Shown: positions 26,988 through 36,123, counted from the stretch's first letter. The stretch: 64,000 bases of DNA from an uncultured Rhizobiaceae group bacterium (GCA_947501445.1 CANMVS010000019.1:56746-120745), one strand, 5' to 3'. Made by a program: numbers and translations. Notes: generated from the sequence alone by a model not told the origin.

Positions 26988-29092
26988 TGCATGGCCTCCA
27001 ATTCCAGCCGGTCGCGTGCGTTAAGCGCCCGTCCGTCCTTCATCAGTTCACTGTCAATTCCGATCAACAGGTGCTCCAGCTCTAAAGGCCTGCCCTGGGC
27101 ATCCGCTGAAAATGCGGCTGTCAGGAGTGATTGTTTGATATGCGCTCCGGTGAGATCTATGCGATGGGCAAGCAGATCAACCGCAGACGACAGGCGTAAC
27201 AGGGTGCGTTGGTCAAACATCTCGCCCAGCGTGTTGTGCCAGATGCGCAGACGGGCTGTTTCGTCGGGGATCGGAAATTCGACGATGTAACGCAACCGGC
27301 GGGTAAATGCCTCATCCATATTGCGTTTGCGATTTGATGCCAAAAGAGCAATGCCAGAGAAAGACTCTATGGCCTGCAGCAGGTGCCCGGTATCCGTGTT
27401 GGCATGCCGATCATTTGAATTCCCCAGCTCCGTGCGCCGCGCAAACAGGCCATCGGCTTCATCAAACAACAGGACAACATCCACCGCCCTTGCTGCCTCC
27501 AGCACACGCTGAATATTTTCCATCGTCTCACCAATGTATTTGCTGATAAGCGCAGATACATCTATGCGATAAAGATCAAGCTGCAGTTCAGCCGCTATGA
27601 CCTGGGCTGCCATTGTTTTGCCCGTCCCCGGTGGGCCTGTAAACAGGGCCACCAGCCCGCGTCCCTGACTGAACAATCGGTTTATCTGCGGTTTTTCCCA
27701 GAACCGTTCCCGTGACCGGGCCTCATGAACCAGAGCTTTCAGGTGCGTTTCAAGGCGCAGCGGCAATACGAGATCATCAAAGCCAAATGGACAGGTTACG
27801 CGCGTGGCAAGATGGCCAAACCTGTCATGATCGAGGGCACGAATATGGGCCGAGGCGGCGGATGCATCACGCGGCGCCAATTGCGCTATCCGGGCAATAA
27901 TGCCCGGGTTGGCTTTATGGCGTTCTGCGAGATGGATGAGGTCCTCCTGTTTCCACGTGGCGCAGGGTGGATAAAGCCGGCGCCACAATTTCAAGCGCTC
28001 ATCAACTGTTGGTTCCGGCAGGGACACGCGCACGGATGCCCCCTGCCCGTTTGGCTCAGCACCGGCCATCGATACATTTTGTGTTCCATTTTGCCCGATG
28101 AAAATTACCGGGAACTGCGTAAGATCGACCGGCAGTACTGGAACCGTTGCGCGATGCCCCTTGAAGAATATTGCCGAACTACTCAAAAAAGCCGATCGAT
28201 GCGCAGCAACCAACACATCGTTGACAGGATATTTGTCTGCCCTATCGAGATCGACAGCAAACAATCCCAATCCCAATTCCGACGCGACTGCTGCAGAAAA
28301 CGTTTTACGCCCGCTTCCTGCATTACCGGAGATTTCCAATTGGAGTGACGCCTCTGGTGATTCCTGCAAAATCCGCTGCAACTCCGACGCGGTTTCTTCG
28401 ACCGGCCAGCTATCCAAAGGCTCCCTTGGACGAATGAGCTGCATGCAATCCAGCAGGCAGGCCGCTATTGGCTCACCGCCTGAAAGATAACGCCTTACTG
28501 CAGGTTCCAATTCGATGCGATCCGGAAGATTGCCGCCCATTGGCACACGATGGCATATTTGCCAGCGTGCAAGCGCCGCATCTTCCTGCCAGCTACCAAA
28601 GCTGCTTTCGAAAAACATGCGACTGGCAAGTTCATCCGTTGGATAGTCAATATGTTCTGCCGGGGATATATGGCGCAACAATGGGCCAAGGCCCGGATCA
28701 AAAGCTATTGCCAGTGTCAGGTGCAACAGCGCGCGGGCCTGTCTGTCGAGCCCGAAGACGTCAACAAGGCGCTGATATCGCTCATCATCAAGACAGCCAA
28801 TCAGCGCGTCGGTTTCCTGCTGAGCACGCCAAAATGCAGCTGCCTGCTGATCGGATGTGCGAAAGCTGGTTTCGGCTTCAGGATTATCAGCCTGCAATGC
28901 CAGACGGTCTATCGGTCTGGCGGCACTGTCTCTTTCATCGTCACTCCATAGTTGGTGGAGAAACAACGCACGGCATGCGGCTGCCAGGCGAACCCGGCGC
29001 ACGACAAGTTGCGCAAGCCCCGCAGCTTCTTTCGATGTGTCAATGACCGGTTCGCTGCGCGCATCAACACTGATGTCAGGTCCACTGGTCAT
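26984..29092 (-). CDS. eCIS AAA+ ATPase (Afp15-like)
   Basis: The 702-residue protein has two AAA modules. The N-terminal one is degenerate: a P-loop-like G-N-A-G-S-G-R-K-T near residue 259 without a clear Walker B. The C-terminal one is complete, with Walker A G-P-P-G-T-G-K-T near 487, Walker B L-L-F-D-E-A-D near 544, and arginines in R-R-L-R-Y-I-V-E-F-P after it. The Afp15/PVC15 family is required for assembly of the injection particle. It overlaps the cap gene upstream and the eCIS-core/OmpA gene downstream by ATGA junctions. Confidence 0.94.
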   Translation of the reverse strand: MTSGPDISVDARSEPVIDTSKEAAGLAQLVVRRVRLAAACRALFLHQLWSDDERDSAARPIDRLALQADNPEAETSFRTSDQQAAAFWRAQQETDALIGCLDDERYQRLVDVFGLDRQARALLHLTLAIAFDPGLGPLLRHISPAEHIDYPTDELASRMFFESSFGSWQEDAALARWQICHRVPMGGNLPDRIELEPAVRRYLSGGEPIAACLLDCMQLIRPREPLDSWPVEETASELQRILQESPEASLQLEISGNAGSGRKTFSAAVASELGLGLFAVDLDRADKYPVNDVLVAAHRSAFLSSSAIFFKGHRATVPVLPVDLTQFPVIFIGQNGTQNVSMAGAEPNGQGASVRVSLPEPTVDERLKLWRRLYPPCATWKQEDLIHLAERHKANPGIIARIAQLAPRDASAASAHIRALDHDRFGHLATRVTCPFGFDDLVLPLRLETHLKALVHEARSRERFWEKPQINRLFSQGRGLVALFTGPPGTGKTMAAQVIAAELQLDLYRIDVSALISKYIGETMENIQRVLEAARAVDVVLLFDEADGLFARRTELGNSNDRHANTDTGHLLQAIESFSGIALLASNRKRNMDEAFTRRLRYIVEFPIPDETARLRIWHNTLGEMFDQRTLLRLSSAVDLLAHRIDLTGAHIKQSLLTAAFSADAQGRPLELEHLLIGIDSELMKDGRALNARDRLELEAMQ

Positions 29093-30336
29093 GGCACCCT
29101 CACAAAAGCCGGCGGTGTTTCCGCCCCGTTAATCAGAATGCGCAAGGCAACATCTGTACCCGATACCAGATCAGCAGGTAGTTGCACCTCAATCCGCCCG
29201 GCGTTGATGATCTGATATTCGCCCGCCAGAGGCGCTCCACCAGCTTGCACCAGCATCCGGGCGCCGATGTGAACTTCCACCTGCTCGGGTGCAATTGCCG
29301 GGTCCGCGAACAGGCCGCCGTCTATTCTGAACAACCCGCCACCCAGATCTGAAATCAGATCTACCGCCGGTGTGATCTGGATTGGTGTTGTATTGGATGT
29401 GTCGCTAACCAAACGACCAGAAAGCGTTCGGGAGGTACGCACGCTGACTGAATAGGTTCCGGGCAAAATGGTCGTGCCACCAATTGTCGAACCGATGCGG
29501 GCAACCAGCCTGGTCGGCTGTGCAACGACAGCCCAGTTTTCATCCGCAACAAGAGGCTCGCGATCGCCATTGCCACGCAGCAGCAGGTCAACGCGTTCCC
29601 CGCTCAAATTGGCGCCGGTCAATACCAGATCACCGCCATAGGCAACAACGGCCGGGCTTGTTGTAATCGTTTGCGCCAAACCGCCGGGAAGAAGAAAATT
29701 CACGCTGGTTTCTGACGATGTCACAAACGGCGAACCGGCAGGGTAAGCCGACACACTATAGCTATAAACACGGCCCGCGCGCGATTGGATGGTGTCCGGA
29801 TCAAGGTAGACGACGCTGATAGTGTAATAGGCAGCCAGCCGCATTGCAGATGCGCCGGCTGTCCAGTAACTGACAGCCTCGGACGGCATAACCGGCACCT
29901 TGTTAACCCGGAATCTGTTTTGCGCACCAACCAGCCCGAGTAAACCAAAAATATTGGTTCCATTGACCTCGGTCTCGTCATCAATTTCCGGTGCGTCGTG
30001 CAGCGCTTTGAGGGCGCAGCCAAACAGTAACTGCGCTTCATGCATTTCGTTAACGGACTGACCGGCGGCGACCGGTGACATCTGAAAATGCATTTCAACA
30101 GCCATGGAATTGTAGCGAACGTCGTCTATTCCGCCTACAGGCGGCGGGGTTTTGTGATGAGGGCTTTCCGTTGTGTGATAAAGATAAAAGGACAATCCGG
30201 CACCGGCAATCTGGTCTGGTGGAACCGGTGAGACGATGGGGCGACTGCGTGGTTGCCATGCCGGAGAAAGCTCCACCGAGCGCGCAATCAGCTCGGTAAA
30301 TGTACGTGTAACGAGGGAGAGATCGAGCAGGCTCAT
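29089..30336 (-). CDS. DUF4255 tube/sheath terminator (Afp16-like cap)
   Basis: Residues 1 to about 190 match DUF4255 (Pvc16 N-terminal domain): L-S-F-Y-L-Y-H-T-T-E-S near residue 50, followed by a V-E-M-H-F-Q-M segment and L-L-F-G-C-A-L-K-A-L-H-D. This cap ends the growing tube and sheath. The C-terminal 200 residues contain Ig/IPT-like repeats, an extension not present in Afp16. A G-rich ribosome site (GGGGGAT) precedes ATG 30336. It precedes the ATPase gene with an ATGA overlap. Confidence 0.9.
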   Translation of the reverse strand: MSLLDLSLVTRTFTELIARSVELSPAWQPRSRPIVSPVPPDQIAGAGLSFYLYHTTESPHHKTPPPVGGIDDVRYNSMAVEMHFQMSPVAAGQSVNEMHEAQLLFGCALKALHDAPEIDDETEVNGTNIFGLLGLVGAQNRFRVNKVPVMPSEAVSYWTAGASAMRLAAYYTISVVYLDPDTIQSRAGRVYSYSVSAYPAGSPFVTSSETSVNFLLPGGLAQTITTSPAVVAYGGDLVLTGANLSGERVDLLLRGNGDREPLVADENWAVVAQPTRLVARIGSTIGGTTILPGTYSVSVRTSRTLSGRLVSDTSNTTPIQITPAVDLISDLGGGLFRIDGGLFADPAIAPEQVEVHIGARMLVQAGGAPLAGEYQIINAGRIEVQLPADLVSGTDVALRILINGAETPPAFVRVP

Positions 30337-30345
30337 CGCATCCCC

Positions 30346-31242
30346 CTATCTGAAACCGGACCCGGAGGCGCTGCGCCGCGAAGAGCGCATGGCACGTAAC
30401 GCGGGTTTTCGCAGACCTTTTGAGCGTTTTGCTTTTGGCATATTTTCAGAAATGATTTCTATTTCCAGATTGCCGATCACCACATCGGGTGCCGGTGGCG
30501 GTATTTTTTGTTCGGCAATTCGTGTCGGTTCCATGGCCGGTGCAAGCGGCGGGTTGGTGGTCAATTCGACACCGGTATAACCGGGTCCAGTGCCATCCAC
30601 CTGTATGTTTACATCAGACCTGAAAACCGGTTGCACGTCTGGAACGGGTGATGGCTCTGCTTGTGAATTGGTATGTACAATTGTCACACTGTCGGTGGAT
30701 GGCGATAATTGAGGCGCATGTTTTGGATGTGACCCAGTAACTGTATTTACCGGATCAGGAGACAATTCCTGTAAAATCGGTTCGGACGCCGTTGTAACCT
30801 CTACCCCGTTTGACGCCGCTGCATTCCTGCTTTGCTTCGTCTTCAATTGATCATGATCGACAATGGGACGCCGCACCTCCGCAGCCTTGGCCTGCTCAGC
30901 GTCTGCAAGTGGCTGAAAATCCGCAACGCTGATTTGCACATCAACATTGACCTCATCAGATTGGCGGCCAATTGGTTGGATCGGGTCTGCCTGTTGCTCC
31001 AGTGCGGGCCATGTTTCATTTGGACGGGCTATTTGTTCCGTCGGTCGTGTCTCAATGGGAGGTGGAGCGGGCTTGTGTGTGTGCGGCGTATTCAAAGTGG
31101 TTGTGCTCGCACTCGCAACGCCATCATGCGTATCCGATGATTGATCAACGAAATCATCATAAGCGCGAATGATCGGTCTGATGGGCTGCTGGTCGATAAC
31201 GCCGGTTGCTCTTTGCGCGATACGTTTGAAATAATCTGCCAT
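30346..31242 (-). CDS. low-complexity eCIS-linked protein, unknown function
   Basis: A 298-residue protein with a short helical N terminus (Y-F-K-R-I-A-Q-R-A), then a long Pro/Thr/Ser/Glu-rich disordered stretch, and a basic C terminus (K-A-K-R-S-K-G-L-R-K). A segment near residue 230-260 (G-V-E-L-T-T-N-P-P-L-A-P) resembles a short linear motif region. I do not recognise a family. The start shares one base with the stop of the Zn-ribbon gene (GTG 31245 is an alternative). It may be a scaffold or linker; a tape-measure role is unlikely because predicted helix content is low. Confidence 0.65.
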   Translation of the reverse strand: MADYFKRIAQRATGVIDQQPIRPIIRAYDDFVDQSSDTHDGVASASTTTLNTPHTHKPAPPPIETRPTEQIARPNETWPALEQQADPIQPIGRQSDEVNVDVQISVADFQPLADAEQAKAAEVRRPIVDHDQLKTKQSRNAAASNGVEVTTASEPILQELSPDPVNTVTGSHPKHAPQLSPSTDSVTIVHTNSQAEPSPVPDVQPVFRSDVNIQVDGTGPGYTGVELTTNPPLAPAMEPTRIAEQKIPPPAPDVVIGNLEIEIISENMPKAKRSKGLRKPALRAMRSSRRSASGSGFR

Positions 31243-32009
31243 CACAAGACACCGCCTCGTGCAGCAAATCGCTCAGCTTCAACCAGTGCGGCCAAATGAC
31301 GACGGTCCTGTCGGTTCAACTGTAATATCTGATCAAGCCCCCAATGGTAGGTGGAAGCCAGCAGATGCATCTCGCGGGTCAATTGCCGTCGCTCCGCCAG
31401 CAGGGAGCGAACCAGATAGTGTTCCATTGAAAACCGAAGGGATTCTTCAAAACCACATTCAGGGCATGTTGCCGTCAGATCCAGATCGATTATGGGACTG
31501 AGCCACTCCATGACTTTGGCCACTGTTGCAGGATCCAATGCTGAATGGGCATTTGTATCATCGACACATCGTGACACGAGCGCTGCCTCCGCTGCCTCGA
31601 CAGTCATTGCGGAGACGGCTTCTTCATCGATGGCAGTTGGTGCGCGCAATATATGACCGCTCTTGAGTTCGGCTCTCTCATCGTCGAGTTTCCGGTGAAC
31701 ATTTTCGGGCTGCGGTTTTTCCGTCAGCGATGATGCGATGTCGGCAATGCGAAAATCAAAATCATAGGGTTCATCGCAGTTGCCGCATTGGCGCGTAGCT
31801 TCAATCGAATTGCCATAAAGCGCACCATAGAGTTGGCATAGCAGTTGATCACGTGCGCCCACTGACATGGCACGTGCAGGTTCTTCGCCGATCAGATGAG
31901 AGATGATACGTGTGCCATCGCGGCGGTGGCCGGTAATTTGCCACTCAACAGCCCCTTCAATTTGTTCAAAGGCTCGCGATTGGGAAAAATTTGGCTGCAT
32001 AGCGATCAT
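31242..32009 (-). CDS. eCIS Zn-ribbon protein, T4 baseplate gp26-like candidate
   Basis: The 255-residue protein has two CxxC pairs (C-G-N-C near residue 76 and C-P-E-C near 190) that could bind one zinc. A C-terminal helical segment, L-L-A-S-T-Y-H-W-G-L-D-Q-I-L-Q-L-N-R, is common in proteins placed next to the tube gene in eCIS loci. The overall layout resembles T4 baseplate hub-assembly proteins; I assign this only tentatively. It lies 46 bases after the tube gene. Confidence 0.6.
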   Translation of the reverse strand: MIAMQPNFSQSRAFEQIEGAVEWQITGHRRDGTRIISHLIGEEPARAMSVGARDQLLCQLYGALYGNSIEATRQCGNCDEPYDFDFRIADIASSLTEKPQPENVHRKLDDERAELKSGHILRAPTAIDEEAVSAMTVEAAEAALVSRCVDDTNAHSALDPATVAKVMEWLSPIIDLDLTATCPECGFEESLRFSMEHYLVRSLLAERRQLTREMHLLASTYHWGLDQILQLNRQDRRHLAALVEAERFAARGGVL

Positions 32010-32054
32010 TCATCCTTACTGCGCTGATAAAACCGCGGACGGTGCCAGCGCCGT

Positions 32055-32555
32055 TCAGGTTTCTGAGGGTTCGCCAAAGTCCAGATCACGGGTCCAGCCG
32101 GTGTTCTGCAGGACCATGCTTTCTATCGCCACACTGGTGCCATTTGCATCCAACTCCGGCAGGGCCGTATATTCAGATACCCAGCACTGAAACACATTGT
32201 AGACTTTCGCCACCTGGCCCTGCTCGTTAAGCAATTCCAGGATGATGTCACGGCGAAAATTCTTCAGTGATATGGATGAGTCACCATCGGTCGAATAGAC
32301 AAGCTTTGACCAATCCTCGAACTCGGTATCATGTGTCACCCCACGCTCCAGCGTAACCGGCTCAAAGGAACGCGTTCCGGGCATGACACGCGACGTGGAA
32401 GGATCACCTCCCTCGCGGTGTTTTATCGGCTCGGTGGACTGCTTCAAGGCAGAAACCTTGCTGATGCCCGCCACATAGCGACCATCCCATTTCACCCTGA
32501 ATTTAAAGGCTTTATACGGATCAAAACGATGCGTATTGACAGTGAACTGCGCCAT
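32055..32555 (-). CDS. eCIS inner tube protein (Afp1/5-like, T4 gp19-like)
   Basis: The 166-residue protein is a typical tail tube subunit: Y-K-A-F-K-F-R-V-K-W-D-G-R-Y-V-A-G near residue 14, R-x-M-P-G-T-R-S-F-E-P-V-T-L-E-R-G-V near 60, and a final W-T-R-D. It polymerises as hexameric rings into the inner tube. A strong GGAGGG site precedes the ATG. Only one tube gene is visible, whereas Afp and PVC carry two or three. Confidence 0.95.
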   Translation of the reverse strand: MAQFTVNTHRFDPYKAFKFRVKWDGRYVAGISKVSALKQSTEPIKHREGGDPSTSRVMPGTRSFEPVTLERGVTHDTEFEDWSKLVYSTDGDSSISLKNFRRDIILELLNEQGQVAKVYNVFQCWVSEYTALPELDANGTSVAIESMVLQNTGWTRDLDFGEPSET

Positions 32556-32630
32556 AACGGCTACCCTCCTCGATCGCCTTCAGGTCCGATGAAAACAAAC
32601 CGTTCAGCATCTCATTGTGTCGGTCTGCTT

Positions 32631-32654
32631 TCCCGGGTCCGATTGGTCCCGGGA
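32631..32654. other. hairpin between sheath and tube genes
   Basis: An inverted repeat (TCCCGGG, 10-base loop, CCCGGGA) sits in the only gap of about 100 bases near the start of the operon. There is no T run, so it is more likely an RNA-stabilising or partial-attenuation hairpin that sets sheath-to-tube ratios. Function is inferred from position. Confidence 0.35.
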
Positions 32655-32662
32655 TGGCGACC

Positions 32663-35089
32663 TCAGGTTTCAATCTGGCCGGCTATCTGCTGCAGACGCA
32701 GAATGACGAATTCAGCAGGTTTCAGAGGTGCAAAACCAATCCAGACATTTACCCGTCCAAGGTTCTGGTCAGTCGCATTGGTGGTCTCTGAATCGCATTT
32801 GACAAAATAGGCGTCTTTCTTGGTCTGCCCCTGAAAGGCACCCTGACGAAACAAAGTATGCATGAATGCACCGGCATTCAGCCTGATTTGGGCCCACAAA
32901 GGTTCATCATTGGGCTCAAACGTTACCCATTTCAGCCCCCTGAAGAGGCTCTCTTCGATATAAAGCGCAAGGCGTCTTATGGGCACATATTTGTATTCGC
33001 TACTGGCATTGTCATCACCATCCATGGTGCGCGCGCCCCAGGACACAATGCCGTTGGGGAATTGGCGAATGACATTGATACCGCGCGGATTGAGAATGCC
33101 GTTTTCCATGTCAGAGAAAGGATATTCAACACCATTGATGCCGCGTATGTCTGCCTCGGTGCCGGCTGGGGCTTTCCAGATGCCACGCGAACCGTCAATG
33201 CGCGTCATCAAGCCGGCAATTGCGGCTGATGGTCCAACGAAATGCTGGCGGTCATTTTCACTGATGCGAAGGTTCGGATAGTATACAGCCGCGTGGTCCT
33301 TCACCAACCCAATTTTCAGTGCTGACACGCCGGTACTGGCGCTCTGCGCTGTTGTCCAGCTGACAGGTGGATCCATGAGCAGGAACGCACGGCGCTGCTG
33401 ACAAAAAACACTTGCCAGACGATAGACATCCGCCATATCGAGCGCCGATCCGACTGTTTGCGGCAGTGACATCAGATTGAACAGGTCGACATCACTGTCG
33501 ATAATGGAAAACGCATCCTCATACTCATCAAGCGTCGGTGGATTTCCATCAAACCCTGCAGCACCGGGTGTTTGCAGACCTGCGGTGCCACCTGCACCAT
33601 TGACATAATTTTTGACATTCACCGTCATAAGCGGCCCCAGATCAAGGCCAGCCCCACCACCATCAGATGATGTGAGTGCCCCGGTGAACAGGTCGCCGGT
33701 TTCTCCTTCGGGCTGTATGAGCAAACGTAATCCAACGCTACTTGCCGCCCAGGGGAATGTATCTGGATGACTATCGCGGTATGCATTGATCGCATCCCGG
33801 ATTGTTGCAAGTCCAAGGCGAACACCATCGGCGTTTTCACCCGGAAATGCGTTGGCATCTGCCCGATACAAAGGATCTGCTGCGGCAGATGCAATCAGAT
33901 CAACTGGGATCGATACCGGCAACCAGCTGTTGTCGGGCTGTCTTTCCGGCAGGCTTATTTCCTGAATTGCGTCCTGCTGGGCTGACGACAGCGCAAGGGC
34001 GCTGGCAGCATCGATTTGTAGTGACAGCCCGCTTGGCGCCGGGCGTGTTGCTGCGTGTGAGCCAATTTCCAACCCGCCCTGCTCGCTGCCCATCATCAGG
34101 TGCACGGCGATATCCGCTGCGCTGGGCGCAGGGATGATTTGCACACCGGCGTCGGCATCATCGGCTGTTATGCGCAACAATGCCGTGTTGTCACCATCTG
34201 CAGCGATGGGCGCTGGCCCTGCTTCAAAGGAAACTGTCACTGTTCTGGCAACCGGAACCAACGCCGTATTGATCAAACTGGTCAATCGGGTTGCATATTC
34301 CGTCAAAACCTGTGCTGAGCTCAATCCGTCACCCACAGGGTCTATTTGCGGAATATTTGCAGCGGCGCATTGCACATCAACGAACGTACTGCCGCCAACA
34401 GACAGGCGAAGCTGTCCGTGATCGGCCAGCGCAGCCTCAATCCGGTCGCGTATCTCAACTGGTGTCCCATCGGTATAGGGAACAGGTCGACCGGCTTGCG
34501 AAAGACCGGCAGCTGGACCGCCTGCAGCAATTTCAACAGCCGTTACAAGTTTTGACTGCTGGGACAATATATCGGGTGCATAAAGAGCACTTGACGGGTT
34601 CATTGACAGATTTCGAAATGTCTCGATTGCCGCACGCACCGTTCCACCGCTGGCAAGCGGTTCCGCACGCCACAATTCCACATTGAAATTCGTTTCCGGA
34701 TGATTGGCATCATATGTTACACGGGCACGAACCTGATCACCGCTGCGGCCAGCCTGACGGGCGATCAATTCAAGCACCGGGGTGCCATCTTCAGCCTGCA
34801 TCTGCACGGTTGCGGATGTGGCACCTTCTGCTATGCGCATGACATAGCAATCGGTGCCACCATTCAGGAAGAAAAGACGCATGTATCGCGCCATATCACT
34901 GATGGATGAATCCTCGCCAAATTCGCGGGCGAAGTCTGTATAATTAAATAGCCTGCGCGGCTGATTGATAGGACCAAATTGGGTGGCGCCGACAAACATT
35001 GTTACGGAAGTGGACACAGCCGCAATCGTTCGCACGCCGCTTGGTACCTCGAGCACATAGACGCCCGGGTAAGTGGTGGCAACATTCAT
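32663..35089 (-). CDS. eCIS contractile sheath protein (Afp2-4-like)
   Basis: The 808-residue protein starts with the sheath signature Y-P-G-V-Y-V-x-E-V-P-S-G, then F-V-G-A-T near residue 33 and the F-x-R-x-F-G pattern. It ends with a C-terminal half typical of sheaths (N-G-V-E-Y-P-F-S ... G-I-N-V-I-R ... Y-V-P-I-R-R-L). It is about twice the length of Afp sheaths because of a large inserted region (roughly 150-480). ATG 35089 has a GGAG site 8 bases upstream; the open frame extends to a GTG at 35098. It is the first gene of the operon-like run and the only sheath gene. Confidence 0.95.
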   Translation of the reverse strand: MNVATTYPGVYVLEVPSGVRTIAAVSTSVTMFVGATQFGPINQPRRLFNYTDFAREFGEDSSISDMARYMRLFFLNGGTDCYVMRIAEGATSATVQMQAEDGTPVLELIARQAGRSGDQVRARVTYDANHPETNFNVELWRAEPLASGGTVRAAIETFRNLSMNPSSALYAPDILSQQSKLVTAVEIAAGGPAAGLSQAGRPVPYTDGTPVEIRDRIEAALADHGQLRLSVGGSTFVDVQCAAANIPQIDPVGDGLSSAQVLTEYATRLTSLINTALVPVARTVTVSFEAGPAPIAADGDNTALLRITADDADAGVQIIPAPSAADIAVHLMMGSEQGGLEIGSHAATRPAPSGLSLQIDAASALALSSAQQDAIQEISLPERQPDNSWLPVSIPVDLIASAAADPLYRADANAFPGENADGVRLGLATIRDAINAYRDSHPDTFPWAASSVGLRLLIQPEGETGDLFTGALTSSDGGGAGLDLGPLMTVNVKNYVNGAGGTAGLQTPGAAGFDGNPPTLDEYEDAFSIIDSDVDLFNLMSLPQTVGSALDMADVYRLASVFCQQRRAFLLMDPPVSWTTAQSASTGVSALKIGLVKDHAAVYYPNLRISENDRQHFVGPSAAIAGLMTRIDGSRGIWKAPAGTEADIRGINGVEYPFSDMENGILNPRGINVIRQFPNGIVSWGARTMDGDDNASSEYKYVPIRRLALYIEESLFRGLKWVTFEPNDEPLWAQIRLNAGAFMHTLFRQGAFQGQTKKDAYFVKCDSETTNATDQNLGRVNVWIGFAPLKPAEFVILRLQQIAGQIET

Positions 35090-35592
35090 GATGAGCACTC
35101 CAGCTCGGGTTTGGAATTTGGTTTATCCGCCCCTCAGCTGCCGACGTGAGTTACAGTGCCGGCTTCCCCCTGAGGGCTATGCATAAATGGCAACAGTCTC
35201 ATTACAGTACGAAGAATATTAGTTAGACGCCGAAGGTTTTTCGAGTCCACCAGAAGTTTAATTCAGCTTATCCACAACCTCATCCACAGGTTTCTGTCTT
35301 TTTTTACTAATTTCGAATTCGACAAAATCTTGACATAATTCTGTAGTTGCAAAAATTTATACAAGCATTTGATAATATACGCTTTATTTCTTGAATTAAT
35401 ATTACGTGTGAAACTGACATTGCTGCCTCGGTCTGCCTCCTGGTACAGTTCCACGGGTGAAGCGATGACTGTCGCCCGGCAATATGCGACAGAGGTGACC
35501 GACCATATTTGAGGGGATAAAACAGCATCTAATTTTAGTTGATGCATTCAGGTTTTGCCGATTCCACCAAAACCTGAATTATTCCAGAGCGG
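35090..35592. other. upstream region of the eCIS operon
   Basis: This AT-rich 500-base gap should hold the minus-strand promoter for the eCIS genes. I could not assign promoter boxes. It contains two DnaA-box-like words (TTATCCACA at 35268-35276, TCATCCACA at 35280-35288) and, at its right end, the right half of the dispersed repeat. No coding region is supported. Confidence 0.5.
35532..35592 (+). repeat. dispersed two-hairpin repeat, copy 2 (right half only)
   Basis: The second hairpin of the repeat (35547-35578) is present with about 15 bases of the preceding spacer and the trailing A-T-T-C-C-A-G. The first hairpin is absent. It complements copy 1 at 2659-2705 in the same orientation. Confidence 0.8.
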
Positions 35593-36123
35593 TCAAAGCT
35601 GGGGCGTGTCGCGCGATATCCTGATGCAATAGCCATTGTGTGCAGATGCATGTGCACCCAACCCCATGACCACATAGCTGAAATGCTCTGAACTATCGAT
35701 AATGCCCACCTTGAAGGCATCGGGCAGATGATCAATTGCGTAAAACTGGTCTGGCTTAGGGCCAATAACGCCTGTCAGATTGGAACGCAGTATGGTTTGC
35801 CCATCGGCCGCTTCGCGAATCGCAATACCCTTGATGTTTTCCAGCGATAACTTCATGGATTGAATACCATCTGGATCCAGCCCCAGTTCAGCAAGATCTA
35901 ACTCGTAGTGACCAAAAAATGACTGATGGATCTGCTTGAACACAACCAGGTCGTAGGTGACATTTTCCGCCAGTACCGCATGATCCTGCACGATCACCGG
36001 ATTGTGGCACTTCCAGGTCCCGACAAGGTTGTATCCGCCGACATCGGATGCAAATGCGGGCGAAACCGCAGTCACGGGCAATAAAACGGAAATTACTCTC
36101 AACATAACATCACGTAAACGCAT
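35593..36123 (-). CDS. secreted protein of unknown function
   Basis: The 176-residue protein has a Sec-type signal peptide (basic start, L-R-V-I-S-V-L-L-P-V-T-A-V, cleavage after S-P-A-F-A). The mature part begins G-G-Y-N-L-V-G-T-W-K-C, a lipocalin-like strand start, and continues beta-rich with one further Cys near the end (G-Y-C-I-R-I). I do not recognise the family. I chose ATG 36123 because GAGGG lies 8 bases upstream; the open frame extends to an ATG at 36174. It lies between the eCIS region and tRNA-Gly on the same strand. Confidence 0.75.
   Translation of the reverse strand: MRLRDVMLRVISVLLPVTAVSPAFASDVGGYNLVGTWKCHNPVIVQDHAVLAENVTYDLVVFKQIHQSFFGHYELDLAELGLDPDGIQSMKLSLENIKGIAIREAADGQTILRSNLTGVIGPKPDQFYAIDHLPDAFKVGIIDSSEHFSYVVMGLGAHASAHNGYCIRISRDTPQL

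Noticed and set aside
3713..35089. Possible ordinary prophage
   Set aside because: There are no capsid, portal, terminase, lysis or integrase genes; instead there are an Afp15-type ATPase, a DUF4255 cap and DUF4157 proteins that define eCIS.
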